The notes under the pieces were generated by a model, which saw only the letters and a program-made list of their open reading frames with translations, was not told the origin of the DNA and made no database searches. Of a DNA stretch of 64,000 nucleotides, positions 42,825 through 54,733 are shown in pieces. How positions within the stretch are numbered: the stretch's first letter is position 1; the number at the start of each line of letters is the position of its first letter. The DNA comes from Dryomyza anilis (Eukaryota > Arthropoda > Insecta > Diptera > Dryomyzidae): NCBI GenBank assembly GCA_951804985.1, contig OX638130.1, positions 107,210,040-107,274,039 of the forward strand, given 5' to 3'. The position numbers and the translations under genes were made by a program.

Positions 42825-43518
42825 CACAGAGAAAAAATAATCAACGTAAATATAGCAACCGATATTAATCAATCCAACTAATTCACTAATTTAATGAAAA
42901 CAATTGTTATTATTCGTTATATAAACTGCGTTGACTAATTAATTAGTTGCATTGACGTACAAATAGTCATATTAGCAAACGTAATTGCTGATTTTACGAA
43001 GTAAGCAAAACCGATGCGTTACTCAAATGCATTCGTTCTACTGATCTTCGGTACCACTCGTCATTCTTGCAACAAAGTCTGTTGTAAAATAGAACAGGCC
43101 AACTGCAACTAAGACGAGTGATGGTTGTGTGTTTTAGTAGCCGAGCACATAGCGTGCTTGACTACCAACTCCCGACGTTTCTGACGGCATGAGTTCGAGC
43201 CCCAACCACACCGAATTCGTATATACGAATTATTTGTTGTTATCAGTACGTCATCAGACAAAGATCATTGATCCGAAACGGTCGGTCCATATGATCATTG
43301 CCTGGGTTGTGTTTTCAATTTGTTGTTGTTTCTTCAAAAACTTTCAATAGAACTTATCCATGACCTGGGCGTTAGTCAGTTAAATGTCGGCTCTCTTCGA
43401 AAAAACCTTCGAAGAATAACAATTGTTTTCATTAAATTAATGAATTCCATTGCTGGATTGATTAATGAATGCAATTTATATCGGTTGCTATATTAACGTC
43501 GATTATTTTTTCCTTGCA
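42825..43518. mobile_element. MITE family D, copy 3, with insertion
   Basis: Left end CACAGAGAAAAAATAATC, then TAGCAACCGATATTAATC. Right end TATCGGTTGCTATATTAACG followed by a worn TTTTTTCCTTGCAG. Compared with 35440-35742 the element is interrupted at 43002-43431. Confidence 0.7.
43002..43431 (+). mobile_element. Insertion with tRNA-like head (second SINE type?)
   Basis: It contains TAGCCGAGCACATAGCGTGC (43138), CTTGACTACCA, and a B-box-like GAGTTCGAGCCCC (43191-43203). This order and spacing resemble a tRNA with a long variable arm (Leu/Ser type). The sequence differs from the main SINE family. The bordering CGAAG on both sides (about 42997-43001 and 43427-43431) may be a short target duplication. 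The 3' portion is unassigned. Confidence 0.45.
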
Positions 43519-43716
43519 GCGTCGACTCGAGATAATATTTAAATCTAATTCTTATATTAAATCTAATTTACAAATATTTACGTATATACTTAGTTGAGTT
43601 CTACGTAAATAAAACATGATATCTTTAATATAGCGATATTCTTTTTTAAAGAATTTCAATATCGAACTAATTTAATGAATTTTAAGGTACGAAATTTCAC
43701 ATTTGTCATTTCGATA

Positions 43717-43760
43717 ACTGCCGATTGCTTTGATAGAACTTTCATCAAACAATCGGCAGT
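43717..43760. repeat. 44-nt hairpin
   Basis: Arms ACTGCCGATTGcTTTGAT and ATCAAACAATCGGCAGT pair with a single bulged base and a loop of about 9 nt. It is too short for a typical fly microRNA precursor. Function unknown. Confidence 0.75.
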
Positions 43761-44629
43761 GTAACGGCTGCCATCAATATCTGAACAATTCTTCGATTAT
43801 GCAAACATTTCAAGCATCATTATCGAAACGAAACTCGATAATGTTAAAATATCATTCTTTAGAAATAGTATAAATTTTACAGCACATCATTAAATATTAA
43901 TAGTAATAATAAAGACATTTTTTTTAATCATTAAATTTCGTATAAAAAGTAACTGCAAAAATCAGCAAAAATATTTAAAATATTATTTTTATTTCTTCTA
44001 CAAAATCAACGAAAATATATTCAGTCTAGAAGAGGAAGTGAGGAGTATCGTGTATTTGGAAGGCAATCATTATTTGCTTTGCTTGGTAAGATACTCACCC
44101 GGCCAGGCGAGAAACAATTCAAAGAATCCATGGGGTCTGACGTTATTTTTGACTTGGCTTAATTACACTTGCCATATAATTATAATTATATTTTAGTTTG
44201 GTTCTTTTATTCGTTCGGTTCTTGATTATGCATTTTGTTTTTGTTTTATTCTACACTTGATATCAAATGTAATTAAGAATACTTAAGCAGAGAATTAAAG
44301 TTGAAGCCGTCAAAGAGTCAGAACCAACGATGCGCGCAAAATTCGGCGCCATCCGTGAAGCAGTTTGAATGCGTTTGTGCAGCCAATAAAAAACAATTTT
44401 TTTCTAATTTAATTTCTTTATATATTTTATAATGGGTGCTATTATTTAAGCCAACAAAAAAAAAACACAATTTGATTTTAGATAAAACCAGAGCGCAGTT
44501 ATAGTTATTTAAAATACAATACAATTTTATAATTATTATGTATTTCTCATATATATTAATTCATAGTCGGTCCAAGAAGATGGATAGGTTTACCGAATTT
44601 CGATTTATTTTTATCGCGGAAAAACTTTA
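43761..44629. other. AT-rich spacer with no supported gene
   Basis: No family match. A poor-quality 68-codon minus frame (44318-44524) only. Confidence 0.5.
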
Positions 44630-45700
44630 ACAATAATAATAGTTTATCGCTGACTTCTCTCACCATTTGTACTAGAGATGGCTGCGTGCCGTGCTTTTTT
44701 CATGTCACGTCCGAAAATCTGAGTTCGTGCGTGCAAATCTCCGTGCGTGTTGGTTGATGTCGTACCCGTGTGTGTGAGTGCCTCCAAAATCAGACACGCG
44801 CCCATTTAAGATTTTTTTATCGTTTCTACCCCAATCTTTAAAAACCCTTACTTCCAGCTTCAGAAAAGTAAAATTTCTTTGTATTTTAACCTTTTCTTAA
44901 AAATCTGTTGTTTTAGTTTTATTTATGGATTTAAGAGAATAAAACAGTATGAAACTTCATTTTTGAATTATTTATTCCAGGGACTAAAACCCATTGGAAT
45001 ATCGGTTCGGGTTCCAAGATTTTTTGAATTGTGGTTCCGGTTCCAATTCTGGTTCCAACCAAAAAGTTAAATGGGTTTCAATTTCGATTCCATACATTTT
45101 TTAATAACAGTTCCGATTCCAGTTCTTTGCGTTCCCTGACAGGTACTATAATATCTGTATCGGTTCTGGTTCCGAGATTTTTAAAACAGCGGTTCCGATT
45201 TCAACCAGAAACAAATATATAGGTTCCGATTCCAGTTCCGGTTCCACACATTTTTAATAACGATTCCGGTACCAAAATCTAAACGGTTCCGATTTTGTTT
45301 TTCACTTTTTGCTTGCTTTTTATGTTTTCCGTGTTTGGTCTTGTTTTTCCGTGTTTTTACGTGTTACTTCGTGTCTTTTTAAATCCCGTGCTTTATCGTA
45401 CTTCTCTTGCGTGCCTGTAAATTTAGCCATCGGGGTCTTGCTCGTGCGTGTCTCCTATCGGCGTGCCCGCACGTGTCCGCCCATCTCTAATTTGTACTCA
45501 AAGTTGTGGGACCTACAGTTTAATGCCGTATCCGAACTGCGCCGCTGAGAGTTTTTTCATGGCCATGTTTACTCTCGGAGGCTTTACATTGTCTACCGCA
45601 AGGTTGCGAGGCATAGAAAAAGGTTTTCTATAAAAAATATATTGTTAGCCCAAGCTCATTTTAAACCAGAGACCTTTTCAAGAAAAAAAAAGTGTGAATT
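44630..45700 (-). mobile_element. SINE copy 5, old, split by hAT element
   Basis: Reverse-orientation SINE: tail side AATAATAATAGTTTATCGCTGA and CTCTCACCATTTGTAC (44630-44672), resuming after the hAT at 45498 with TCAAAGTTGTGGGACCTACA and running to the decayed head (AACCAGAGACCTTTTC). It is internally shortened near the junction and diverged from the young copies. Confidence 0.75.
44673..45489 (+). mobile_element. Non-autonomous hAT-type element, copy 2, inside SINE
   Basis: Ends TAGAGATGGCTGCGTG and CGCCCATCTCTA. A perfect 8-bp duplication ATTTGTAC flanks it (44665-44672, 45490-45497) and is part of the SINE body. The interior matches 4331-5465, including the GGTTCC-rich block. No transposase frame. 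Confidence 0.9.
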
Positions 45701-47365
45701 ATCGAAAACAACATGGTTTCCTGAAAGAATCGAGCATTCTGAAAAAATTCGAAATTATTTTGGACATCAGAATATCAAATTTATACAAAGTAATAAACGA
45801 ATTTGTCTCATCATATATTTCTATAAGAAAATATCAAAAATCCCCAGCCGATGAAGTGCCATATCCTCGATCATTTGTCCATCACTTAAAGTCAGCAATT
45901 TTTCAATCACTTTATTTTGATTGTAATTTTACGTCAATTGCCAACATAAACAGCAGGATTTTATCGAACACACAAACAACAGTTGGATACAATTTTAACT
46001 GAGGCTTAGAGCACGAGCCAACTGTGCACGATCGACTGACTAGGCCGTGTAGTTGTACAGTCGCTTTTTAAATATTTTTGTCACAACCTGTTGTATGATG
46101 TTTTATTTTTAAAAAAATATTAATTGTTTTTTTTTACTTTGTTAGCAACTTCTACGAAGTAGACATTGATTGCAGTGCACTGAACTCTGCATCAATGACA
46201 ATTAATCGTTTCATTAATAAATCATTAATAATTAATTTCATAAATGGTTGTTGACCACATAAAGAATCTTTTAATGACAATGGCAATTGTTGGTCACAAA
46301 CAATAAAATAATATTTTGTTGTTTTTTTTTTTATTTATTTAAATGAAAATAATTAGCATAGAAATGACAATAAAAATCACTAGAAGAAACTAACAAAGAG
46401 ACTTTTGATTTTTCTTTTGTTAAACCTCTATTGTTTTGGGCCAAAAATTAGTTAATAAACTATAGCCGTAACGAAAACCTGTACGAATGGCCGCTAATGA
46501 CTATATAGAAAATATGAATACTAACAAAATACTGATACAAATATTTGTAAAAACGAAAAATTAATTCATTCTGACAGACAATCGTTTATTGTTGTTAAGT
46601 GTCCAAAGTCATCGGCGGTGGCAAAAAATATTAATTATTTGTAAATCGCATGCAAATTAATACAACATCATTTTGCGAAAAATTGGAGAACTAGATAAAA
46701 TATTCGCAAGAATTTATTAATAGCATGTTAAACAAGTATTTAAAATATTTATACATGAGATACGAATATAAAATACCTAATCATTTGTATGAGAGTTTTA
46801 AGTGATGCAACACCTACGCTTTTCAACGAATGGTAACAAAAAAAAAAAACGAATGCTAATATGCCGCATATGTGATCTACATATACCGTGGCCTGTGGTC
46901 TTCAATACAACGATTTATATTCATTTTATTGCATTTCTCTGTAGAGATTCTTTATCTTAAACATATAATTTAATAGTTTATAGAAATTCGAAACATAATG
47001 GGTTGTTTCACATCGATAAATTTTGAAATTTGTAAAATTATATTTCGCAAAATTATACGGCAATTAAAACAAATTTATGACGAATGGTTTTTTTATGAAA
47101 ATGTTTAAGTTTTAAAATATACCAGTACTATAAAATGCAAATACGAGGGACATTAATTTTACGTTTCAGTTTTATGAAGTTTATGAAATCCCACGCAAAT
47201 GGAATGAATTTAATTAGAATAACTTTAGGGAATACTATTAATAGATATATATACCATTTGACACTTGTATTTTAGTGCAATAAAGTATGTTTTTTTTTAA
47301 ATTTAAGATCAATGCGAGATGCAGAAGAATTCAAACGACGAGAAATGTCAAAACGAACAAAAAAA
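45701..47365. other. AT-rich stretch with no supported gene
   Basis: A 102-codon plus frame (45694-46002) lacks an ATG start and has no recognised domain. No repeat family is seen in the rest. Confidence 0.5.
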
Positions 47366-48740
47366 TAACCAAAATTCGAGTTATCGTTCAAAAAATACTG
47401 AGATGTCCATGTTATAAATGTTCAAATATTGTTTCTTATCACAAAATTTTTTTGTACGAAAAATTAAAAAAACTAATAGAAACGATAGAGCTATGTGATC
47501 TACGAAGTTAGTTCAAGAAAGTTTCGGACATCGAAGTTCTCCTGTAGTTTCTATATAAAAAGTTTATTTTTCATTAATGACCATTAAAAAATGACTTCTG
47601 ACCCCTTGGGTTTCCGTTAATCTAAAAACATCATTTAGAATGCTGTAAAAATGCGCAATATCGACATTTATTGCGCAAACCCAATTGTCAAGTTTGACCC
47701 CTTGGGTATCCGTTAATCTATAAACATCATTTAGAATGCTGTAAAATGCGCAATATCGGCTTTTATTGCGCAAACCCAATTATCAAGTTTGACCCCTTGG
47801 GTTTCCGTTAATCTAAAAACATCATTTAGTATGCTGTAAAAATGCGCAATATCGACTTTTATTGCGCAAACCCAATTGTCAAGTTTGACCCTAAAAAACG
47901 CTCCGTTTAGGAATTAAAGAAATTTTAAAGTTATTGTGTCCTGACCTTTGATCTTTTGGGTTTCCGTTAATCTAAAAATATCATTTAGAATGCTGTAAAA
48001 ATGCGCAATATCGACTTTTATTGCGCAAACCCAATTATCATGTTTGACCCCTAAATAACGCTCCGTTTAGGAGTTATAGAATTTTCAAAGTTATTATGTC
48101 TTGACCTTTGACTCCTTGGGGTTCCGATTATATAAAAACATTTAGAATTCTGTAAAAATGCGCAATATCGGGTTATTGAAAAAAACACAGTTGTATATAA
48201 TTCTAATTTTGTGCAGAATTCTCCCCCTAACAATTATGTGCAGTTCACATTTGTTTGTTTTTTTATTTAGTTTGAAAATTAAATGCTTTAATTAATGATT
48301 TTTAAGAAAGATTGAAAAAAACTTAGTTATAGAAACAAGTTGAAATGGAAAATTTGATTTATATATTTTTTGTAAATACCACAACAGACTGGTTAGCTTG
48401 TCTTTGGGGTATAGTACTTTAAATAATAATTCATAAAAAGCCATCGCAACAAAATTTAAATTTGCAGCAAAATTTTAATAATTGGTTTACAAGAATCCTT
48501 ATTATTCACAAAATTTCCGATCGATGACCTAATATTTGTACCTTATGATAAAAACATGTTAAACAGTTATCTGATATTTTGGGTTTAGTAAACTAATAAA
48601 CTAGTTTTTATAAAATTAAAAATTTATCTTCATTAAAAAGTTGTAAGAAAAATGTAAATGTAAAAATGTTAATTTGTTATAAATGGTATTTTCAAAAAAA
48701 TATATATATATGAAATGGGGTTAACCCATTCCTGCTTATT
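47366..48740. repeat. 1375-bp tandem duplication, unit 1
   Basis: Every stretch I compared is identical to 48741-50115 at an offset of exactly 1375. Within it, 47590-48180 is a degenerate satellite-like array: about five repeats of CCTTGGGTTTCCGTTAATCT...TGCGCAATATCGAC...ATTGCGCAAACCC at spacings of roughly 95 bp, then longer spacers with ACGCTCCGTTTAGGA. Short antisense frames repeat accordingly. No gene. Confidence 0.95.
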
Positions 48741-50115
48741 TAACCAAAATTCGAGTTATCGTTCAAAAAATACTGAGATGTCCATGTTATAAATGTTCAA
48801 ATATTGTTTCTTATCACAAAATTTTTTTGTACGAAAAATTAAAAAAACTAATAGAAACGATAGAGCTATGTGATCTACGAAGTTAGTTCAAGAAAGTTTC
48901 GGACATCGAAGTTCTCCTGTAGTTTCTATATAAAAAGTTTATTTTTCATTAATGACCATTAAAAAATGACTTCTGACCCCTTGGGTTTCCGTTAATCTAA
49001 AAACATCATTTAGAATGCTGTAAAAATGCGCAATATCGACATTTATTGCGCAAACCCAATTGTCAAGTTTGACCCCTTGGGTATCCGTTAATCTATAAAC
49101 ATCATTTAGAATGCTGTAAAATGCGCAATATCGGCTTTTATTGCGCAAACCCAATTATCAAGTTTGACCCCTTGGGTTTCCGTTAATCTAAAAACATCAT
49201 TTAGTATGCTGTAAAAATGCGCAATATCGACTTTTATTGCGCAAACCCAATTGTCAAGTTTGACCCTAAAAAACGCTCCGTTTAGGAATTAAAGAAATTT
49301 TAAAGTTATTGTGTCCTGACCTTTGATCTTTTGGGTTTCCGTTAATCTAAAAATATCATTTAGAATGCTGTAAAAATGCGCAATATCGACTTTTATTGCG
49401 CAAACCCAATTATCATGTTTGACCCCTAAATAACGCTCCGTTTAGGAGTTATAGAATTTTCAAAGTTATTATGTCTTGACCTTTGACTCCTTGGGGTTCC
49501 GATTATATAAAAACATTTAGAATTCTGTAAAAATGCGCAATATCGGGTTATTGAAAAAAACACAGTTGTATATAATTCTAATTTTGTGCAGAATTCTCCC
49601 CCTAACAATTATGTGCAGTTCACATTTGTTTGTTTTTTTATTTAGTTTGAAAATTAAATGCTTTAATTAATGATTTTTAAGAAAGATTGAAAAAAACTTA
49701 GTTATAGAAACAAGTTGAAATGGAAAATTTGATTTATATATTTTTTGTAAATACCACAACAGACTGGTTAGCTTGTCTTTGGGGTATAGTACTTTAAATA
49801 ATAATTCATAAAAAGCCATCGCAACAAAATTTAAATTTGCAGCAAAATTTTAATAATTGGTTTACAAGAATCCTTATTATTCACAAAATTTCCGATCGAT
49901 GACCTAATATTTGTACCTTATGATAAAAACATGTTAAACAGTTATCTGATATTTTGGGTTTAGTAAACTAATAAACTAGTTTTTATAAAATTAAAAATTT
50001 ATCTTCATTAAAAAGTTGTAAGAAAAATGTAAATGTAAAAATGTTAATTTGTTATAAATGGTATTTTCAAAAAAATATATATATATGAAATGGGGTTAAC
50101 CCATTCCTGCTTATT
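48741..50115. repeat. 1375-bp tandem duplication, unit 2
   Basis: Second copy. Identity continues 2 bp (TA) beyond the unit and stops at 50118, while the left border differs at 47365 versus 48740. The junction therefore shows only TA microhomology. Absence of visible differences implies a very recent duplication or an assembly duplication. Confidence 0.95.
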
Positions 50116-51192
50116 TACCTAACTAAGTTTTTTTTTACAATTTGATAGGCTATTTATATATAAAAGGCCCTTAAGTAAAGCACTTAATTTACAAATTAAA
50201 TTAAAAATGTAAAAAACAAATAAAACATTGAAAAATAAACTTTTATAAAGAAACTGCCTCTTAATCACCATTTAAAAACCCCTTAAAGAAGTCAAATTAA
50301 GAAACTCCCAACAATATGCTAATATTATTGAGATCTAAATATTAAGCTAAAAAAAATTAACAAGTGGTTGAAATTTAATATAATCGGCAAAGCGATCGAT
50401 AGACTGTTGGTATAATATACTACAATCAATCTTCTTAGCACGAATAACTGTATAAATGGTATTGATACATAATATTATTGTCAACATATTTTACGCTAGA
50501 CGCATACTTAAAATTAAAATATTTTATAATAAATGTATGCACGTTTGCCATAAGCTAACTCCACAGCAGCAGGTGTCGAAGGTTAAAGAATATAGAAATA
50601 TAAGGTAAAAAAGATCAAACTAAAATAATGTAGGGTTTTTTGTTAACCTATAGGTATCACATCTCAAAGGTTAAAGTTAATATAAATGCGTGAAGTGCTT
50701 TTGTTGTTGCCTACCTGTCGATTGTTCAGGTTGATTGATGTTGTCAACTAGTCGTAAGCGATTTATTAATTGAACGAGAAGCGCCATGAAATAAGAATGT
50801 AACGGTTTTTGTCCTTCTAATATTATATATATATTTTTTATCGAATTTTTAAACTTAAAGCGGAATCACACAAATGAATAAATGTTCAACTTTCGAATCA
50901 ATTTTCAAATAATGTTAATATCAATCGTGTGACTGACCAATTTTTGTATGGAAAATTGTTTTGAAAATTGATATTTTCGGCAAAATTAGAAGAGTTTGGA
51001 AAAGTATGACAACTGCCAAATTATTAAATTAAAGGCAGATTCATGGCATATTTCGGAAAAATTGGAAGCATTTAATACAAATGATTCCTTTGTCTGGTTG
51101 AAATCTGTCGATAAAATGTTTCTTAAAAGCCTGCTAAATATGTGGTATTTGATAGAACTGTCACTTCATAAAAATATTTTTTATTTAAAGGT
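50116..51192. other. Spacer with no supported gene
   Basis: AT-rich. A somewhat more balanced patch lies at 50530-50790 with no frame or motif I can name. Confidence 0.5.
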
Positions 51193-51445
51193 TTAAATAA
51201 AACCAGTAGGAAAGGTTAGGTCACATGGGAAATTTTGAAGTAGGGAAATAGTGATAGTTGGTGTGATGAAGTTAGTAAGAATTTTGAAAGTTATAGACGG
51301 TCTAAGCCGACTAGAAATACCCTACACATATACGTGATAATGTACGCTGGTACTATTAAAAGTGGTGCATAAATCACAAGGGTATACAAATCCTAAAAAA
51401 AAAAATAACTCAAAACTTGCATTCGATGAAGAATTACCTTTCATA

Positions 51446-51666
51446 CACCCAGAAAAAAAATTCGCTCAAATACCATTAAAATTGGTCAATAGGACAATTA
51501 TTGATTTAATAGTATAAAAAAAATAAATCTTTTCATATAAAATGAATGGCAATGTCATAGTATTTTCTAGTATTTAATGGTATTTTCCGATTAAAATAAT
51601 AATTTATTCTATTGACTATGTTTAATAGTAAAAAACTATTATTTATATAGTATTTTTTTCTGGGTG
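51446..51666 (+). mobile_element. MITE family A, intact copy
   Basis: 221 bp with near-perfect ends CACCCAGAAAAAAAA and TTTTTTTCTGGGTG, flanked by TA (51444-51445, 51667-51668). It interrupts mini-me copy 4, whose uninterrupted order is visible at 100-150. The best reference for family A. Non-coding. Confidence 0.85.
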
Positions 51667-52083
51667 TATGTACATATGTACCCATATGTACAAATGGCTT
51701 GGTATACCGAATTTCGATTTTTTTTTTTGGGGTAACCACAAGTCGCTTCTCAAGAAAGCATTATTTCGAAATATTTGAGCATGAAGACAATATATATTTG
51801 ACAAAGAAAGTTCACTTAAGACCGTACAAAGTAAAATTCCTTTGTAGATTTATATTTTATGAGGTATTTGAATATAAGTGGTCGGTTATCAGGTCACAAT
51901 ACAGCGATCATGAAAATTTTCTTGTTCAGACAGATGTATAGATATATGATATATAGGTAATCTAAATCTAAAGATTCATTGATCTAGCTCTACAACTATT
52001 TCTGTAATCGTGATTTCAAAAGACAGACAGATGACATACGGATAGACATACAGACATCGCTAAATCGACTCAGGAGGTCATCA

Positions 52084-52086
<3 letters not shown>

Positions 52087-52163
<77 letters not shown>
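52087..52163. repeat. (AT)n microsatellite
   Basis: About 77 bp of uninterrupted AT dinucleotide at the position of the (TA)n proto-microsatellite in mini-me copy 4. Other copies have fewer than 10 units here. Confidence 0.97.
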
Positions 52164-52164
<1 letters not shown>

Positions 52165-53186
52165 CTGCGATGAATCGGTTGTTATACAAAAATATAAAAA
52201 TGTTTGAAAAGTTTCAATAAAACCGAAACTAAAAATCATTATTCGGATCAATTAAAAAGACAATTTATTTTTTGATCTCGATAACCTTTAATAATTTTCT
52301 AATTTATCGTTATATTATAAATGCTAAATAAATAATAAAAAAATTTCAAAAATCATAAACATTTTTCAGAGTTTATATCTTAAAAACCTATAAGAATATT
52401 AACATTCATTATTATATAAAATTTAGTCTTGACAATTATAAGAATAATTGCGTACAAGATTTTTTGGAAAATTATTTTTCAACATTATTAAATTTTATAA
52501 TAAATAGAGGCTTAAAATTACATGAGAACTTATCTTAAAAACGTTACTTAATATGAAAATTCTGAGTATGCAGTCAAAATGTGCCGTTATTATAAATATT
52601 CGTGTTTTTTTTTTTACTAATACGTAACGTTTTAAAAAAAAATTGCAATCTTCATTTTAAGCCATTTTCAGCCAGTACTTAGAATATAAAAAATATAGCA
52701 CTGTTGACAAAGAGTTTCCCAAAAAACTTTAAATTCAATTCTTCTTCTAATTGATTAGACTAGTTTTTATATTTTAGGGAATCGTAATATTCTTACATGT
52801 TTTTAAAATAGTTGGATATAAACTTAGCAATTTTTATTTTGATTTTAATAATTTTTTTAATATTTTGGATCTTACGTTAAACAAGAAAATGATAAACGGT
52901 TATCTAGAGCATAGTATAAAATGACTTTCGAAAACATTGTACATATACATATATTTTGTTTAGTAGATTAATAAAAATATGTAAGTAAAAAGTTCTAAAA
53001 AAAACATGATTGTTTCTAACTATGTGACCAAATTAATGGATTATGTAATAATTTTTACTTACCGATAAATTTTCTCATTGTTGAGCTACATATGTCAATA
53101 GTTCATGATAAACGAAATGAATTTATTTGAAAATTTAACGTATTAAAATTGTTCACAAATTGCACTATCACAGAGAAAGAGTAACG
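52164..53186. other. AT-rich spacer with no supported gene
   Basis: Very AT-rich. No family or coding match. Confidence 0.55.
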
Positions 53187-53510
53187 CACGGTACCTTTTT
53201 CGTTTTTTCTTGCACATTTTTTTTTTCACTTGATTTTTTTCTTTTCGTTTTTTCTTTCACATTTCTTGCTTTTCACACAACACTTTGAAGCAAATACAAC
53301 TCAATATTTCATTGCACTTTTATTAGCACTTGTACTGCACTATTTGGTTTAATTAAACTGCGTATATTTAATGATAAACAATAGATTATTTAATAACAAA
53401 TTAATTAATTCACGCCAAACGATTTAAACACTGCGGACGCGAGATTGAACTGATTGTCAAGTCTTATTAAGCACTGCAATTCTTCTTCGCTTCCCTCTCT
53501 CTCTCTTGCT
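53187..53510 (-). promoter_or_regulatory. Candidate GAGA/initiator promoter and leader exon (minus strand)
   Basis: On the minus strand a GAGAGAGAGAGGG tract (plus 53493-53507) lies about 45-55 bp upstream of an initiator match, AATCAGTTC (TCAGTT, putative +1 A at 53451). A sequence at +28 to +32 matches the downstream promoter element at 4 of 5 positions. The following minus-strand sequence (AGTGCAGTACAAGTGC, GTGCAATGAAAT, TTCAAAGTGTTGTGTG) looks like a fly leader. A possible donor AAAAAG|GTACCG is at about 53190. No TATA box. Confidence 0.33.
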
Positions 53511-54117
53511 CATACAGTTTTTTTTTTGCAAATCATATGAGCAACAAGTGTGAGAAGAATTTGCTCTTAGTGGCAGTGGGTGGAAAATGAACAAAAATTG
53601 TTGTGTGTGCATTTGCTTGTGTGGTGTGGAAAAAAAGAGTGCATTGAGTATTAAAATTAAGACAGACAAATTGCATATTTTGAGAATTGATATGGACAAC
53701 ATCAAAAATATACAAAAGACGATTGAAAATAAAACTAAAATTCCTTATAAATATTTATTATTTATATTTTTAATTTAATTCATAATTTAAATTTACAAAA
53801 TTTTTTACTAACAAATTAAATTTTCATCATTCATTTTTTTAATAAATTTGTTTTATTTTATAAAAATTGGTAAACATTTATAAATATTTTTTTAATAAAA
53901 TCTATTGTTGTGAAAATTTAAAACTTTTTGAAATATTTTATAAACTTATGTGTAAAAATTAAAATTTCCTCTTAAAATTATTGAAAAAGTATATTTTTTT
54001 TTTCATTTTCAACAAAATACAAAAATTTAGGAATATTAAACATTTTCAATTTTATATAAATTTTATATTTTTACCAAAGAATTAAATTTATTGAAAAAAT
54101 ATATTTTTAGTCAGAAC
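53511..54117. other. Upstream low-repeat patch then AT-rich spacer
   Basis: 53511-53640 is moderately balanced with GTGTGTG-rich words. If the promoter is real this would be its upstream region. From 53700 it is strongly AT-rich with nothing identified. Confidence 0.4.
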
Positions 54118-54635
54118 TAGAGATGGGCGCGTGCATGTTTTTGATGGCACGGACACGCACGGGCACGCCGATTGGTGACACGCACGAACACGAGCCCAGG
54201 TTCCGGTTCCACACATTTCTTTAATCGGTTCCGATACCGGTTCTTTACGGTCTCTTATTATAAATAATTCAAAAAATTACTTTGGTACTGTTTAATTCTC
54301 TGAATCGGAACCTGTAGGGGACTGCAAAGAACCGAAATCGGAACCATTTCGATTTTTGGAACTGGAATCGAAACCGTTATTAAAAAAATGTGTGGAACCA
54401 ACACCGATATTCCAAAGAGTGTTTGTCTCTGGTTAAAATACCATGAAGTTTTTATTTTCTGATACTGGAAGTATTTTTTTTTAAATTGGAGTAGAAATCA
54501 AATCTTGAATGGTCGCTGATTTTTGCTGTTTTTAGAGGCATGGACACAACAACAACTAGCACGCACGGAGATTTGGGGGCACGAACTCAGATTTTTGGGC
54601 GTGACACGAAGAAAGCACGGGCGCGTCCATGTCTA
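54118..54635 (-). mobile_element. Non-autonomous hAT-type element, copy 3 (inverted, shortened)
   Basis: Ends TAGAGATGGGCGCGTG and GCGCGTCCATGTCTA. Flanks GTCAGAAC (54110-54117) and GTCAGAAA (54636-54643) form an 8-bp duplication with one change. The interior is shortened but keeps subterminal CACGCACG blocks and some GGTTCCG motifs. Confidence 0.88.
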
Positions 54636-54733
54636 GTCAGAAATGACCCAAATTGCTATTTTTTCTAAACGATTTCTGAAATCCTATCGTTTAAAAAATA
54701 TTATGTATACTTTTAGGTTTAAACCCCTGTACA

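Larger units (their letters stand above)
51193..52163 (+). mobile_element. mini-me/DINE-like element, copy 4, with expanded (TA)n and MITE A insertion
   Basis: Outer block AAACCAGTAGGAAAGGTTAG, then GGTCTAAGCCGACTAGAAAT, GTCGGTTATCAGGTCACAAT-like block, a short degenerate GACA tract (52021-52055), ATCGCTAAATCGACTCAGGA, and a 77-bp (AT)n. The sequence after the (TA) core is missing. MITE A (51446-51666) sits in its left half. Confidence 0.75.

Noticed and set aside
43717..43760. microRNA precursor
   Set aside because: The hairpin is only 44 nt with a 9-nt loop and lacks the ~60-nt arms expected in flies.
45694..46002. 102-codon plus-strand frame after the old SINE
   Set aside because: It starts at GTG, has no splice context that I can defend and no recognised motif.
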